Positions 52,121 to 61,923 of a DNA stretch of 64,000 bases are shown in pieces; positions within the stretch are counted from its first letter, which is position 1; the number at the start of each line of letters is the position of its first letter. The stretch is taken from contig DAOULH010000087.1 of the NCBI GenBank assembly GCA_034420475.1, forward strand, positions 1 through 64,000, given 5' to 3'. A model generated the notes under the pieces. The model did no database searches. It was given only the letters and a program-made list of their open reading frames with translations, and was not told where the DNA came from. The position numbers were made by a program, and so were the translations under genes. Source of the DNA: Bin87 sp034420475 (lineage in GTDB: Bacteria; Chloroflexota; Dehalococcoidia; Lucifugimonadales; UBA3495).

Positions 52121-54082
52121 CTACCGATCCAGCCACAGGTCTTCGTGCTTGAAGCCGTACTGCACCGTTTGTGGAGCCACGAAGCCCTTCACGTCCTGGT
52201 GGACAACCCAGAAGTTCTGTCCGAGAGTGAGGCTGACCCAGTGGTTGTCAGAGAATTCGTGCAACCAGCGCTCGGCTACCTTGTTGATTTCGCGGCGTTT
52301 CTCGGGATCGAGCTCGACCTTTTGCTCCTCGAACCAGGCGTTGGCTTGGGGGGCTTCCCAGTCAGTGTAGTTACGGGTGCCGCCTTTCAGGAAGATACCG
52401 CCCCAGATGGCGTCCGGGTCCAGCACGGTCATGCCGTCGGCCTGGCAGCTGATTTGCCAATCGCCCTTGGCGTCGGCGGGGCGTGAGGTCCCGTACTTGG
52501 CGTATCCGGCCGCGCTGGGGAGCACCTCGATAGCGCCCCGGATGTTGAGGTAATCTTCCAGGTCCTGCTTGATGACCGAGCATTCGTCAACGTATGTTCC
52601 CACTTGGCGGACGGTGTACTGGATCTCAAATCCATCGGGATAGCCAGCTTCAGCCATCAGGCGCTGGGCCTCGGCGATGTCTTCCTGGCCGCCCGGCGTA
52701 TCCTTGGGGCGCATGCCGGGCCACGTGGCGCATTCCTCCAGGCTGTTGGCCATACCCACCATGGGACAATGGCCGCGCCCGGCGTTGTGCAGGCCGCGGG
52801 CGTTGTGCTTCTGGCGGTCAACGGCCAGGTTGATGGCCTGGCGCACCAGGGGATCAGTAAAGGGCTCGCGCTTGATGTTGAGCATCAACCCACGCGTTGC
52901 GCCACCGAAAACGTCGTGGGCGACGTACTCGCTGTTAGTGCGCTGCTCCAGGGCGTAATACTCCGGCGCGGTGAGGTTCATAGTGGCAGCGTTGGCCATA
53001 TCGATCTGGCGCGCTTCCACCTGCGCCTGCGCGGTGGCCGGCGTGGTGATGATGTAGTGTTCGATGCGCTCCAGGTAAGGACGCCCTTCCTTGAAGTAGT
53101 TGGGGTTCCGGTTCACGAAGTAGGAGTTTCCGGACTGGTACGACTCGAGGATGAACGGGCCGGTTCCGGAGTTGTGCTTGATGATGTTCTCGGCCAGGTT
53201 CAGGTCAACGCCTTCCTCGAGCAGATGCTTGGGAAGGATCTTCACGTAGTCGATGGCCAGGAACTTGATGAACGCGCCGGAGGCGAAGGCCAGGTGGAAC
53301 TCGATGGTCTGGTCGTCCACAACGCGCAGTGCATCTTCCGGATTGGTGATGCTGCAGTCGCCGGCGTCGCGATCTGCAACCTCCAACGGCTTCGCATACC
53401 GCCGCCACAGACCGGAACGGCCGGTGCTGTTGCAGGGGTTTCCGTAACGCAGGAAGGTGTAGTTCACGTCGTCGATGGTGAACGGCGTACCGTCATTCCA
53501 AGTCACGTCGTTCCGGATTCTGAAGGTGTAGATGGTGCCATCGTCGTTGAGGCTCCAGTTTTCCACCAGGTCCGGTACAACCTCATTAGTGACGGTAGTG
53601 TCAAACTGCACCAACTGGTTGTACAGCTGGGAGTAGGAGATCACGCTGGACGTGGATGCCGAACCCAACGGGTCCCAGTCCTTGGTGTCCGCATAGGCCG
53701 CCATACGAACGAGGCCGCCAGTCTGGGCCGGGCCGCTGGGGAGCGGGGTCGGAGCGGTGCGCGCGATGGCGGTGGGCGCCGGAGTGTTGGTGGGCCGCTG
53801 CGTTGCCGCGGGCGGTGGAGTAGCGGTTGGCGGCGCGTTGGCCGGCGGCTGGGTAGGCTCTGAAGCCGCGGGAGCCGCTACCGTGGAGCCGGGCCCTGGT
53901 GCGCTGGCTCCGGTGACCGGGCTCGCTGTGGCGGGCGCAGCGGGCGCGGCGGCCCCCGCTGAGGCTCCGGTGTCTGCCGGAGCGGCCGGGGCTGGCGCTT
54001 CCGCGCCACCGCATGCTGTTCCAATTACGAAAACCGCAACAATGGCGGCAGTGACGATCAATGGACGGATTCTATATGACAT
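52121..54082 (-). CDS. Peptide/nickel-type substrate-binding lipoprotein 2 (SBP family 5)
   Basis: 653 residues from ATG 54082 with GAGGAGGG upstream; the frame open to 54181 lacks a plausible signal. Lipobox Cys24 (IGTACGG), a long Ala/Pro/Gly linker, then GGLVRMAAYADTKDWDPLGS, DLVENWSLNDDGTIYTFRI, VRQAINLAVDRQKHNARGL. More than half of the mature sequence repeats copies 1 and 3, and the C terminus VQYGFKHEDLWLDR is shared with copy 3. Confidence 0.92.
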   Translation of the reverse strand: MSYRIRPLIVTAAIVAVFVIGTACGGAEAPAPAAPADTGASAGAAAPAAPATASPVTGASAPGPGSTVAAPAASEPTQPPANAPPTATPPPAATQRPTNTPAPTAIARTAPTPLPSGPAQTGGLVRMAAYADTKDWDPLGSASTSSVISYSQLYNQLVQFDTTVTNEVVPDLVENWSLNDDGTIYTFRIRNDVTWNDGTPFTIDDVNYTFLRYGNPCNSTGRSGLWRRYAKPLEVADRDAGDCSITNPEDALRVVDDQTIEFHLAFASGAFIKFLAIDYVKILPKHLLEEGVDLNLAENIIKHNSGTGPFILESYQSGNSYFVNRNPNYFKEGRPYLERIEHYIITTPATAQAQVEARQIDMANAATMNLTAPEYYALEQRTNSEYVAHDVFGGATRGLMLNIKREPFTDPLVRQAINLAVDRQKHNARGLHNAGRGHCPMVGMANSLEECATWPGMRPKDTPGGQEDIAEAQRLMAEAGYPDGFEIQYTVRQVGTYVDECSVIKQDLEDYLNIRGAIEVLPSAAGYAKYGTSRPADAKGDWQISCQADGMTVLDPDAIWGGIFLKGGTRNYTDWEAPQANAWFEEQKVELDPEKRREINKVAERWLHEFSDNHWVSLTLGQNFWVVHQDVKGFVAPQTVQYGFKHEDLWLDR

Positions 54083-54386
54083 TGACACGAAACCCTCCTC
54101 AGTGAGTGGGAAACGTTCGAATATCGAACGGACCCGCCGTGCCATCAAATACGCATCGACAAACCCGGCACAGCGCGGCATATCCTAGTCGGGTGCCAAT
54201 GGCATGTCAAGGAAAGATTTCGGTATCATTCACGTTACAATTCATAATCAACGATATACGTCACTATTGCATTATCAGATATTAATATATCGGTTTCGTA
54301 AATCATTGGGGACAATCATTATGACTGTCCCCAATATTTGTACGATTTTCGGCAACTTGGTCACCGCTATGGCGTGATCCCGATCC
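54083..54386. other. AT-rich intergenic region with palindrome
   Basis: About 300 bases between SBP copies 2 and 3. From 54230 to 54340 base composition is strikingly AT-rich compared with neighbours. A perfect 10-bp hairpin lies at 54305-54335 (ATTGGGGACA and TGTCCCCAAT). It may hold both the terminator of copy 3 and the promoter of copy 2. Confidence 0.5.
54305..54335. terminator. Perfect hairpin after SBP copy 3
   Basis: ATTGGGGACA (54305-54314) pairs with TGTCCCCAAT (54326-54335) around an 11-nt loop. It lies 52 bp downstream of the stop of SBP copy 3 in transcript sense. No long T tract, so termination or attenuation is a weak inference, and an operator is possible. Confidence 0.4.
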
Positions 54387-56291
54387 CTAGCGGTCCAGCC
54401 AAAGGTCCTCGTGCTTGAACCCGTATTGCACGGTGATCGGCGCGTTGAATCCCTTGATGTCCTTGTGGACCAGCCAGAAGAGCTGACCGAGGAGCAGGTT
54501 CACCCAGTGGTTGTCCTCGAAGCTGGCCAGCCACAGCTCTGCTTCCTTGTTGATTTCCCGCCGCTTTTCGGGATCGAGTTCCACCTTCTGCGCCTCGAAC
54601 CATTCGGTGACTTTCGGGTGTGACCAGTCAGTGTAGTTGCGGGTGGCGCCAGGCAGGTAAACCCCTCCGTAAATGGCGTCCGGGTCGAACACCACCATGC
54701 CTTCACCCTGGCAGCTCAATTCCCAGTCTCCCTTCGCGTCTGCCGGACGGGAGGTGCCGTACTTGGCGTAGCCGGCCGCGCTGGGCAGCGTTTCAATGGC
54801 GCCGGTGATGCCCAGGAATTCCTCCAGATCCTGCTTGATGACCGAGCACTGCTGCGGATACGAGCCAACCTGCCGCGTCGTGTACTGGGTCTCAAATCCG
54901 TCGGGGAACCCGGCTTCGGCCATCAGGCGCTGGGCCTCGGCGATGTCCTCCTGCCCGCCCGGCGTGTCCTTGGGCCGGAGGCCGGGCCAGGTGGTGCATA
55001 CGTCGTTGGTGTGGGCCAGGTCCATGAGCGGGCAGTGGGTCACGCCCGCGCCGCCGAAGGCCCGCTCGTCAACCTTCTGCCGGTCCACGGCCAGGTAAAT
55101 GGCCCGCCGCACCAGGTGGTTATCGAAGGGTTCCCGCTTGACGTTGAGCATCAGGCCAAAGTTGCCGCCGGCCTTGATGTCATGGGCCACGTAGTCGCCG
55201 TTGGTGATGCGCTCCAGTTCGTAGTACTCCGGGGCTTCGAGGTTGGTGGAGCCGGCGTTGGCCATGTCGATCTGCCGCGCTTCAACCTGGGCCATCAGCG
55301 TGGCCGGCTGCGTGATTATGTAGTGCTCGATCCGGTCGAAGTAGGGGCGTCCCTCCTTGAAATAGTTGGGGTTCTTGTTGACGAAGTAGGAGTTGCCGGA
55401 GCGGTACTCCTCCAGGATGAAGGGACCGGAGCCGGCATTGCTGGCAACGACGTGCTCGCCCTGGTTCAGGTCCACCGACTCGTCCTCCAGCAGGTGACGG
55501 GGCAGGATTTTGACGTAATCCACCGCCAGGAACTTGATGAACGCCCCGGAGGCGAAGGCCAGGTTGTACCGGATGGTGTTGTCGTCCACCGCCGTAACCA
55601 CGTCGTCGGCGTTGGTCGGGGTGCAGTCGGCCTTTTCCACGACGTCCACCACTTCCATCCTCACCGCGTAGTTACGCCACAGGCCCGAGCGTCCGGTGGC
55701 GTTGCACGGGTTCCCGTACCGGTGCATGGAGTAGATGATGTCATCCACGGTGAACGGCGTCCCATCGTGCCAGTTGATGCCCTCGCGGATGCGGAAGGTG
55801 TACTGCTTCCCGTCGGGGCTCAGCTCCCAGCTCTCGGCCAGGTCGCCGACCACTTCCTGGGTGTTGGTGGTATCGAACTGCACGATCTGGTTGTACAGCT
55901 GGGAGTAGGAAATCACGCTGGACAGCGACGCAGAACCCAGCGGGTCCCAGTCCTTCGTGTCCGCGTAAGCGGACATACGCACGGTGCCGCCGTATTTGGG
56001 TGCGGCTGCGCTGGGGGTCGGGGTCGCGACGACCCGGGCCACCGCGGTGGGCACCGGGGTATTGGTCGGCCGCAGCGTGGCCTCGGGAGGAGGAGTGGCG
56101 GAGGGAGTCGGCGCGACCGTGGCAGCGGCAGCCGGAGCGGCAGGAGCCGTGGTGGCCTCGCTGGCAGCGGGCGCCGCGGCCGGTACGGCGGTGGGCGCCG
56201 GCGTCTCGGCGCCGCCGCAGGCGAAACCTGCCGCCAGCAGAAGGCCGCAAACCACGCTGCCAATCAAGGTTGGTTTCAGGTATCTCGACAT
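54387..56291 (-). CDS. Peptide/nickel-type substrate-binding lipoprotein 3 (SBP family 5)
   Basis: 634 residues from ATG 56291, where AGGAG is 5 nt upstream; the adjacent ATG 56294 is a possible start. Lipobox Cys25 (AGFACGG) and an Ala/Pro/Thr linker lead to GGTVRMSAYADTKDWDPLGS, DLAESWELSPDGKQYTFRI, VRRAIYLAVDRQKVDERAFG. First of three tandem paralogs transcribed toward the permeases. Paralogs with different affinities may feed one transporter. Confidence 0.92.
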   Translation of the reverse strand: MSRYLKPTLIGSVVCGLLLAAGFACGGAETPAPTAVPAAAPAASEATTAPAAPAAAATVAPTPSATPPPEATLRPTNTPVPTAVARVVATPTPSAAAPKYGGTVRMSAYADTKDWDPLGSASLSSVISYSQLYNQIVQFDTTNTQEVVGDLAESWELSPDGKQYTFRIREGINWHDGTPFTVDDIIYSMHRYGNPCNATGRSGLWRNYAVRMEVVDVVEKADCTPTNADDVVTAVDDNTIRYNLAFASGAFIKFLAVDYVKILPRHLLEDESVDLNQGEHVVASNAGSGPFILEEYRSGNSYFVNKNPNYFKEGRPYFDRIEHYIITQPATLMAQVEARQIDMANAGSTNLEAPEYYELERITNGDYVAHDIKAGGNFGLMLNVKREPFDNHLVRRAIYLAVDRQKVDERAFGGAGVTHCPLMDLAHTNDVCTTWPGLRPKDTPGGQEDIAEAQRLMAEAGFPDGFETQYTTRQVGSYPQQCSVIKQDLEEFLGITGAIETLPSAAGYAKYGTSRPADAKGDWELSCQGEGMVVFDPDAIYGGVYLPGATRNYTDWSHPKVTEWFEAQKVELDPEKRREINKEAELWLASFEDNHWVNLLLGQLFWLVHKDIKGFNAPITVQYGFKHEDLWLDR

Positions 56292-56780
56292 CATAACTCC
56301 TCTTCCTCGCGTGGTGGGTGCGCCTGGCCCGGTGGAAGTCTGCGAAAGCTCACGTGCATACTGCTGTGGTTGGAACGGTGATTTGCCCGCGCAAATGTAA
56401 TACTAATTATTCGTATAGTCAACCAATTGGAGCGATTTTCGCAAAATTATTCTCCATAATAGATGTTTATCGTTTTCATCAGGCGATTGAATGAACAAAG
56501 CAGGAATCGGCTACGGGCGGCTATCAACCCGCGTAACCTGATCGGAAATGGCGGGGCCGCTCACGCGTACCCGGTTTCGCTGGAATTGTCATTGCGAGCG
56601 CAGCGCGGCAATCTCGTCAGGGCAACGGACGCCGCCGCGGGAACGAGATCGCCACGTCGCTGCCCTCCTCGCGATGACAAACCGGGTACGCGTGAGGAGA
56701 GCCGCTGTTGACTTACACACCCTCGCGCCGATAGGCTTTTCGCGCCCTCGCAGCTTGACCAACCCCAGGAGTGCCCACGC
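56292..56780. other. Divergent intergenic region
   Basis: About 490 bases between SBP copy 3 (leftward) and the crotonase gene (rightward). It has an AT-rich part at 56395-56470 likely to carry promoters, and the nested palindrome at 56560-56696. No gene is supported. Confidence 0.45.
56560..56696. repeat. Nested palindrome with TGTCATTGCGAG element, copy 3
   Basis: CTCACGCGTACCCGGTT (56560-56576) is the exact complement of AACCGGGTACGCGTGAG (56680-56696), a 17-bp outer inverted repeat. Inside it, TGTCATTGCGAG (56587) and CTCGCGATGACA (56668-56679) form the inner arms of the dispersed family, with one mismatch. The 93-bp inner element is shorter than copies 1 and 2. Confidence 0.75.
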
Positions 56781-57617
56781 ATGACCGACACCGCCGCCGT
56801 ACAGAACCGAGCCTCCGATATTCCGGTGGATGCCAACGGATACATCCTCGTCCGACGGGAGCCGCCCGTTGCCACCGTGACCATCAACCGGCCGGCCCAG
56901 CGCAACGCCATCTCCCTGGATATGTGGGTGGAACTGACCTCGCTGCTGCGCGATCTGGACGCCGACCGGGACGTGCGCTGCGTCGTGATAACGGGGTCCG
57001 GCGACGAGGCATTTTCCGCCGGCGCGGACATCAGCGACTTCGAGCAGCACCGCAGCGACTCGACCAAGGGGCGCGTGTACAACGCCGCCGTGGACGGCCT
57101 GCTGGAAACCGTGGCAGAGATCGGCACGCCCGTGATTTCGATGATCCGCGGGTTCGCCGCCGGCGGCGGCTGCGAGCTCGCCGTGGCCACCGACCTCCGC
57201 ATCGCCGCCGCGGGAAGTCGCCTGGGCATCCCGGTGGCGCGCCTGGGCATCACCATCGGCCACCGGGAGATGTACGGGCTGGTGAACCTGGTGGGCAAGG
57301 GCAACGCCCTGTACATCCTCCTGTCGGGGCGGCTGCTGGACGCCGACGAGGCCCTGCGCATCGGCCTGGTCAACCAGGTCGTTCCCGCCGACCGGCTGGA
57401 AGAGGTCACCTACAAGCTGGCCGCCGACATCGCGGCGCTGGCTCCCCTGTCCCACGCCGTCAACAAGAAGACTATGAACCAGGTGCTGGCCAAACCCTCC
57501 CTGGACCTCACGCCCGAAGAGGCCGACCTGCCCCTGACCCAGTTCGACACCCGCGACTACCACGAGGGTTTTCGCGCTTTCCTGGAAAAACGCCGACCCA
57601 ATTTCATCGGCGAATAA
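56781..57617 (+). CDS. Enoyl-CoA hydratase/isomerase family protein
   Basis: 278 residues from ATG 56781 with CAGGAGTGCCCACGC upstream. Crotonase signs: VATVTINRPAQRNAISLDMW, VVITGSGDEAFSAGADISDF (oxyanion-hole), IRGFAAGGGCELAVATDLRI, and LGITIGHREMYGLVNLVGKG. It lies 11 bp upstream of tlyA, so they may be transcribed together. Substrate unknown. Confidence 0.88.
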   Translation: MTDTAAVQNRASDIPVDANGYILVRREPPVATVTINRPAQRNAISLDMWVELTSLLRDLDADRDVRCVVITGSGDEAFSAGADISDFEQHRSDSTKGRVYNAAVDGLLETVAEIGTPVISMIRGFAAGGGCELAVATDLRIAAAGSRLGIPVARLGITIGHREMYGLVNLVGKGNALYILLSGRLLDADEALRIGLVNQVVPADRLEEVTYKLAADIAALAPLSHAVNKKTMNQVLAKPSLDLTPEEADLPLTQFDTRDYHEGFRAFLEKRRPNFIGE

Positions 57618-57628
57618 CGGTCGATTCC

Positions 57629-58402
57629 ATGCCAGGCTCTCCGCAGCGGAAACCGCGCAAGCAGACCCGTCAACGCGCCGACGTGCTGCTGGTGGAGCGG
57701 GGACTGGTAGAAAGCCGCGAGCAGGCGCAGGCTCTGATCATGGCCGGCGCGGTGCTGTCGCCGTCGGGTCCGGTGCCGAAGGCCGGCACGTTCCTGGAAC
57801 CCGACACGCCCCTGGAACTGCGCGAGCGGCTGCCCTACGTCAGTCGCGGCGGCGTCAAGCTGGCCCATGCCCTGGACACCTGGGCGCAGCCCCACGGCAT
57901 ACGCCTCGACGGGATCACCGCCCTGGACGTGGGCGCATCCACCGGTGGGTTCACCGACTGCCTGCTCCAGCGCGGCGCGGCCCGCGTTTACGCGGTTGAC
58001 GTCGGACACGGCCAGCTGCACTACCGGCTGCGCCAGGATACTCGCGTCGTCTGCATGGAAAAATTGAACGCCCGCTACCCCTTTGACCTGCCCGAGCCGG
58101 TCGATCTCCTGGTCGCCGACGTCTCTTTCATATCGCTGACCATGGCGTTGCCCGAGCCCTTGTCGCATCTCAAGGCTGGCGGCTGCGCCATCGCGCTCAT
58201 CAAGCCGCAGTTCGAGGCCCGCCGCGGCGAGGTCGGCCGGGGCGGTATCGTCCGGAGCGACGCCCTCCGCGACGACATCCTCGTCAGGGTCCAGGATTGG
58301 TTGGCCTCCCGCGATGATGTCATCCTGCTCGATACAATCCCGTCGCCGATTACGGGGGACGCCGGCAACCGCGAGTTCCTGACCCTGCTGCGCAAGCGTT
58401 GA
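57629..58402 (+). CDS. tlyA: TlyA-family RNA 2'-O-methyltransferase (hemolysin A family)
   Basis: 257 residues from ATG 57629; the frame runs open upstream only as antisense of the crotonase gene. An S4 RNA-binding domain at the N terminus (RADVLLVERGLVESREQAQA, GAVLSPSGPVPKAG) precedes a Rossmann methyltransferase: ALDVGASTGGFTDCLLQRGA, VYAVDVGHGQLHYRLRQDTR, LVADVSFISLTMALP, LIKPQFEARRGEVGRGGIV. Known members methylate 16S and 23S rRNA ribose. Length is typical. Confidence 0.92.
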   Translation: MPGSPQRKPRKQTRQRADVLLVERGLVESREQAQALIMAGAVLSPSGPVPKAGTFLEPDTPLELRERLPYVSRGGVKLAHALDTWAQPHGIRLDGITALDVGASTGGFTDCLLQRGAARVYAVDVGHGQLHYRLRQDTRVVCMEKLNARYPFDLPEPVDLLVADVSFISLTMALPEPLSHLKAGGCAIALIKPQFEARRGEVGRGGIVRSDALRDDILVRVQDWLASRDDVILLDTIPSPITGDAGNREFLTLLRKR

Positions 58403-58518
58403 ACACCGACGTAATCAGAAGCCCATACGCCAGATCCGAAGCGAAATCGCTAACGCACACTGGGTTTCATAAATCCAATGATTGTCATGTACTTTCAGCC
58501 TGACGTCGGGAGACCGAT

Positions 58519-61500
58519 ATGATAATTCTGACCAAGTTGGCCCTGCAAAGTCGGACGGTCACCGTCATGATCCTGATCCTGGTGCTGGCTGGCGGGATCT
58601 ACGCCTACCAGCAGTTGCAGCAGGAGCTTTTCCCGGAGATCAGCCTGCGCGTCATCAACGTCTCGACTTCCTATCAGCAGGGCACGCCGTACCAGGTCTC
58701 CCAGGAGGTCACCAAACCCATTGAGGACCTGATCATCGGCATGGAGGGCCTCGAAGAAGTGACGTCCACGTCACGGTCTAACCGCTCCCAGGTGAGGGCC
58801 AGCTTCGAAAACAACGTGGACATCGAGGAGGCGGAGGCGGAAATCGTCAGCCGGGTATCCGGTCTTCGGCTCCCGGACGCCGCCGGCGAACCCCGGGTAT
58901 TCGAGCTCACCCCTAACCGGCGCCCGGTCACGGAATTGAGCGTATCGGGTCAGCGGGATATTCCTGAGTTGCTCCGAATCGTGGAGCGGCAGATAGCGCC
59001 ACCGATCCAGGCGGTGCCGGGCGTGTTTGAGGTGGACATTGAGGGCGGCGTCAATGAGCAGGTCGTCGTCACGGTGGACCCCACACTGCTGAATACTTAC
59101 GGATTGTCCATGCAGAATGTCATCGGCGCCCTGCAGGGCAATTCGGTGGACGTTAACGCCGGCAGCCTGGACACCAGCGACGGCACCGTGACAGTCCGCG
59201 CCTTCCATGGCTACACCGACCTGGATACCCTGCGGAACCTGCCGGTTGGTTTTTCCCGCCCCGGCGGGACCCCGGCATCCCCGCGCCCCTCCGGCAACAA
59301 CGCCACCCCGATCCGGATGTCGGAAGTTGCCGACGTGCGGGTTGCCACGCCGGAGGCCACCACCATCTCCCGCACCAACGGCCAGCCCAGCGTCAGCCTG
59401 AGCGTTCACAAGACCGGCGACGGCAACACCATCGAAATCACCCATGCCATCGATGAGTTGCTGGCGGAACTGCACGAGCAGCTTCCGCCCGACCTGGAAA
59501 TCCTGGTGGTGGAAAGCCAGGCTCCCCGTCTGGAAGAGGAACTGGGCAAAGTTCTCGGGCAGGGTCTCCAGGGCTTTTGCTTCGCCGTGGCCGCGGTGTT
59601 CCTGTTCCTGCTGCAACTGCGGCCGCGCCCTTTCGCCGGCATCGCCAACGCCATTCGGCCCACCATCATCATCGCGCTGTCCATCCCCCTCAGCGTGATG
59701 ATAACGATGCTGGTCATGGCTCTGTTCGACTGGACGCTGAACTTCATGAGCCTGGCCGGCCTGGCCATCGCCGTCGGCCGCATCGTTGACGACAGCATCG
59801 TGGTGCTGGAGAACATCTACCGGCACATCCAGGAGGGCAGTCCCCGCGCCGTGGCCGTGATCGCCGCCACCCAGGAGGTCAGCCCACCCGTCGTGGCGTC
59901 CACCCTGACCACCGTGGCGGTATTCGTTCCGCTGGGCTTCCTGCCGGGAGTGGTGGGGCAATTCTTCTCTCCCTTTGCCCAGACCGTCTGCGTTTCCCTG
60001 CTGGCGTCCACCCTGGTCGCCCTGACCGCCGTTCCGGTGCTGGCGTCCTGGTTTCTGCGCGCCGGCGACATGGTGGATGATCCCGAAAACCCCCGGGGCG
60101 ACACCTACCTGCAGAAGCTGTACACCCCCGTATTGCGCGTGGCCCTGCGCTACCGGCTGATCACCGCCATCGTCAGCGTCCTGGTGGTGCTGGCCAGCCT
60201 GACGCTCATCCGCCAGTTGCCCGTCGAACTGTTCTCACAAGGACGAACCGAGGGCATCCGCATCGACCTGAACCTCAGCGGCAATCCTTCTACGATCCAA
60301 TTGGTGGAGGAAGTAAGCGTCGTCGAAGGCATATTGGACGAGTTCGTCGCCATGGGAGCCGCCGAGAGTTACCAGGTGACCCTGGGCGCCAGCAGTCGCA
60401 GCTTCGGGTCCACCGCCGACGCTGCCTTCGACCGGGCCGGTTTCAATGTCCTGCTGGGAGAGAACGCTCCGGACGACCTGGACGAACGGATCAGGAACGC
60501 CCTGCCGGAAAAGCGCGGCGTCACCACCCGGGTCTTTGCGGACAGCGGCGGGCCGGGACGCGGCGGCGGCCTGCGCCTCACCCTCACCGGCGCCAACTAC
60601 GAAGACGTGCGCATCGCCACCGACCGGCTGAAATCCGCAGTGGAGCGCGACCCCGGCGTGCGCAACGTTCAGACCAACATCGTGGACGGCAGAGAGGAGT
60701 TGACCATCGCCATCGACCCCGACGCCGCCGGACGCTACGGCCTGTCCACCATGAGCGTCGCCAACCAGATCCGCACCTGGATGCGCGGCAGCGACGTCGC
60801 CGAGATCGACGTAGGCGGCGAAACCCTGGACGTGGTGGTGCGCGCGGTTGCGGAAGCCGTGGACGACCCGTCGGATCTCCCGCTCCTGCCCATCGGCAGC
60901 AACGCCGGCGCCATTCCGTTGGGCAGCATCGCCGACACCCGCAGCACCGTCGGGCCCAGCGTGGTCACTCACTACAACGGCCACCGTTCCGCCACCATTT
61001 CCGGCGGCCTGGCCGGACGGGACGCCGGCGCCATCGGCGAACGCGTCGACGCCATCGTCGCCGCCACGCCCCTGCCCCCGGGCGTCACCGTGCGATCCGG
61101 AGGCACCTTCAGCGACATCCGCGAAGAGTTCAACAACGTTTACGTCGCCATGGTCATCGGCGTGTCCCTGGTGTACCTGGTGATGGTGGCCACCCTGGGC
61201 TCGTTGAAGATACCCTTCATCGTGGTGCTGAGTATGCCCCTGGCCGTGGTGGGCGCGCTGATCGCGCTGGTGATCACCGACCGGTCGCTGAGCCTGCCCG
61301 CGCTGATGGGGTTCCTGCTGCTGGTGGGCATCGTAGTGACCAACGCCATCGTGCTGCTCACGTTCGTACACCAGCAGCGCCGGGCCGGCCTGGAGCCACT
61401 GGAGGCAGTGATGTCCGCCGGCCGCACCCGCGTGCGGCCCATCCTGATGACCGCATTTACCACCATCCTCGCGTTGATCCCGCTTTCGCTAAGCGATTCG

Positions 61501-61743
61501 GCCGGATTGGTGGGCGCGGAACTGGCCACGGTCGTCATCGGCGGCCTGATCAGCTCCACCTTCCTCACCTTAGTAGCGGTTCCGGTGGTCTACATGCTCT
61601 TCGAGGAATCCATCCCCAACGCCTACCGCCGCGTGCTGCGCTTGTTTGGGATCCGGTCAGGCCGGCCCGCAGCAGCCGATCAGTCCGCAGAGCCCGAGCC
61701 GCTGACCGGCGAAGCCTCCGCCGCCAGTCCGGGCAACGATTAA
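58519..61743 (+). CDS. RND-family efflux permease
   Basis: 1074 residues from ATG 58519. The first membrane helix is TVTVMILILVLAGGIYAYQQ, then a long periplasmic loop with ISLRVINVSTSYQQGTPYQV. The proton relay is in helix 4: GLAIAVGRIVDDSIVVLENI with adjacent Asp residues. The second half repeats the plan (VMVATLGSLKIPFIVVLSMP, FLLLVGIVVTNAIVLLTFVH). Adaptor (MFP) and outer-membrane genes are absent on either side, as usual in monoderm-like Chloroflexi. Probably a lipid or drug exporter. Confidence 0.93.
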   Translation: MIILTKLALQSRTVTVMILILVLAGGIYAYQQLQQELFPEISLRVINVSTSYQQGTPYQVSQEVTKPIEDLIIGMEGLEEVTSTSRSNRSQVRASFENNVDIEEAEAEIVSRVSGLRLPDAAGEPRVFELTPNRRPVTELSVSGQRDIPELLRIVERQIAPPIQAVPGVFEVDIEGGVNEQVVVTVDPTLLNTYGLSMQNVIGALQGNSVDVNAGSLDTSDGTVTVRAFHGYTDLDTLRNLPVGFSRPGGTPASPRPSGNNATPIRMSEVADVRVATPEATTISRTNGQPSVSLSVHKTGDGNTIEITHAIDELLAELHEQLPPDLEILVVESQAPRLEEELGKVLGQGLQGFCFAVAAVFLFLLQLRPRPFAGIANAIRPTIIIALSIPLSVMITMLVMALFDWTLNFMSLAGLAIAVGRIVDDSIVVLENIYRHIQEGSPRAVAVIAATQEVSPPVVASTLTTVAVFVPLGFLPGVVGQFFSPFAQTVCVSLLASTLVALTAVPVLASWFLRAGDMVDDPENPRGDTYLQKLYTPVLRVALRYRLITAIVSVLVVLASLTLIRQLPVELFSQGRTEGIRIDLNLSGNPSTIQLVEEVSVVEGILDEFVAMGAAESYQVTLGASSRSFGSTADAAFDRAGFNVLLGENAPDDLDERIRNALPEKRGVTTRVFADSGGPGRGGGLRLTLTGANYEDVRIATDRLKSAVERDPGVRNVQTNIVDGREELTIAIDPDAAGRYGLSTMSVANQIRTWMRGSDVAEIDVGGETLDVVVRAVAEAVDDPSDLPLLPIGSNAGAIPLGSIADTRSTVGPSVVTHYNGHRSATISGGLAGRDAGAIGERVDAIVAATPLPPGVTVRSGGTFSDIREEFNNVYVAMVIGVSLVYLVMVATLGSLKIPFIVVLSMPLAVVGALIALVITDRSLSLPALMGFLLLVGIVVTNAIVLLTFVHQQRRAGLEPLEAVMSAGRTRVRPILMTAFTTILALIPLSLSDSAGLVGAELATVVIGGLISSTFLTLVAVPVVYMLFEESIPNAYRRVLRLFGIRSGRPAAADQSAEPEPLTGEASAASPGND

Positions 61744-61923
61744 CCGCTTGCGGGCACCGCCGCCGGGTGGCCCGGCATTCCGACGCGGCGGGTCATAACG
61801 GCGACCCGCCGGCCCGGGATGGAGCTATAGCCTCCGGCGCCCTGGCCGGCCGTCTGCCGGACAGAAATTCAGGTATGATATTCGCGCTGATACACCAGCT
61901 ATCATTTTCACAAGGAGGCGACG

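Noticed and set aside
52604..53863. 419-residue plus frame opposite SBP copy 2
   Set aside because: Same shadow pattern as for SBP copy 1.
56771..57628. Upstream extension of the TlyA frame
   Set aside because: It overlaps the crotonase gene in another frame and has Arg/Gly/Pro shadow composition; ATG 57629 starts the S4 domain correctly.
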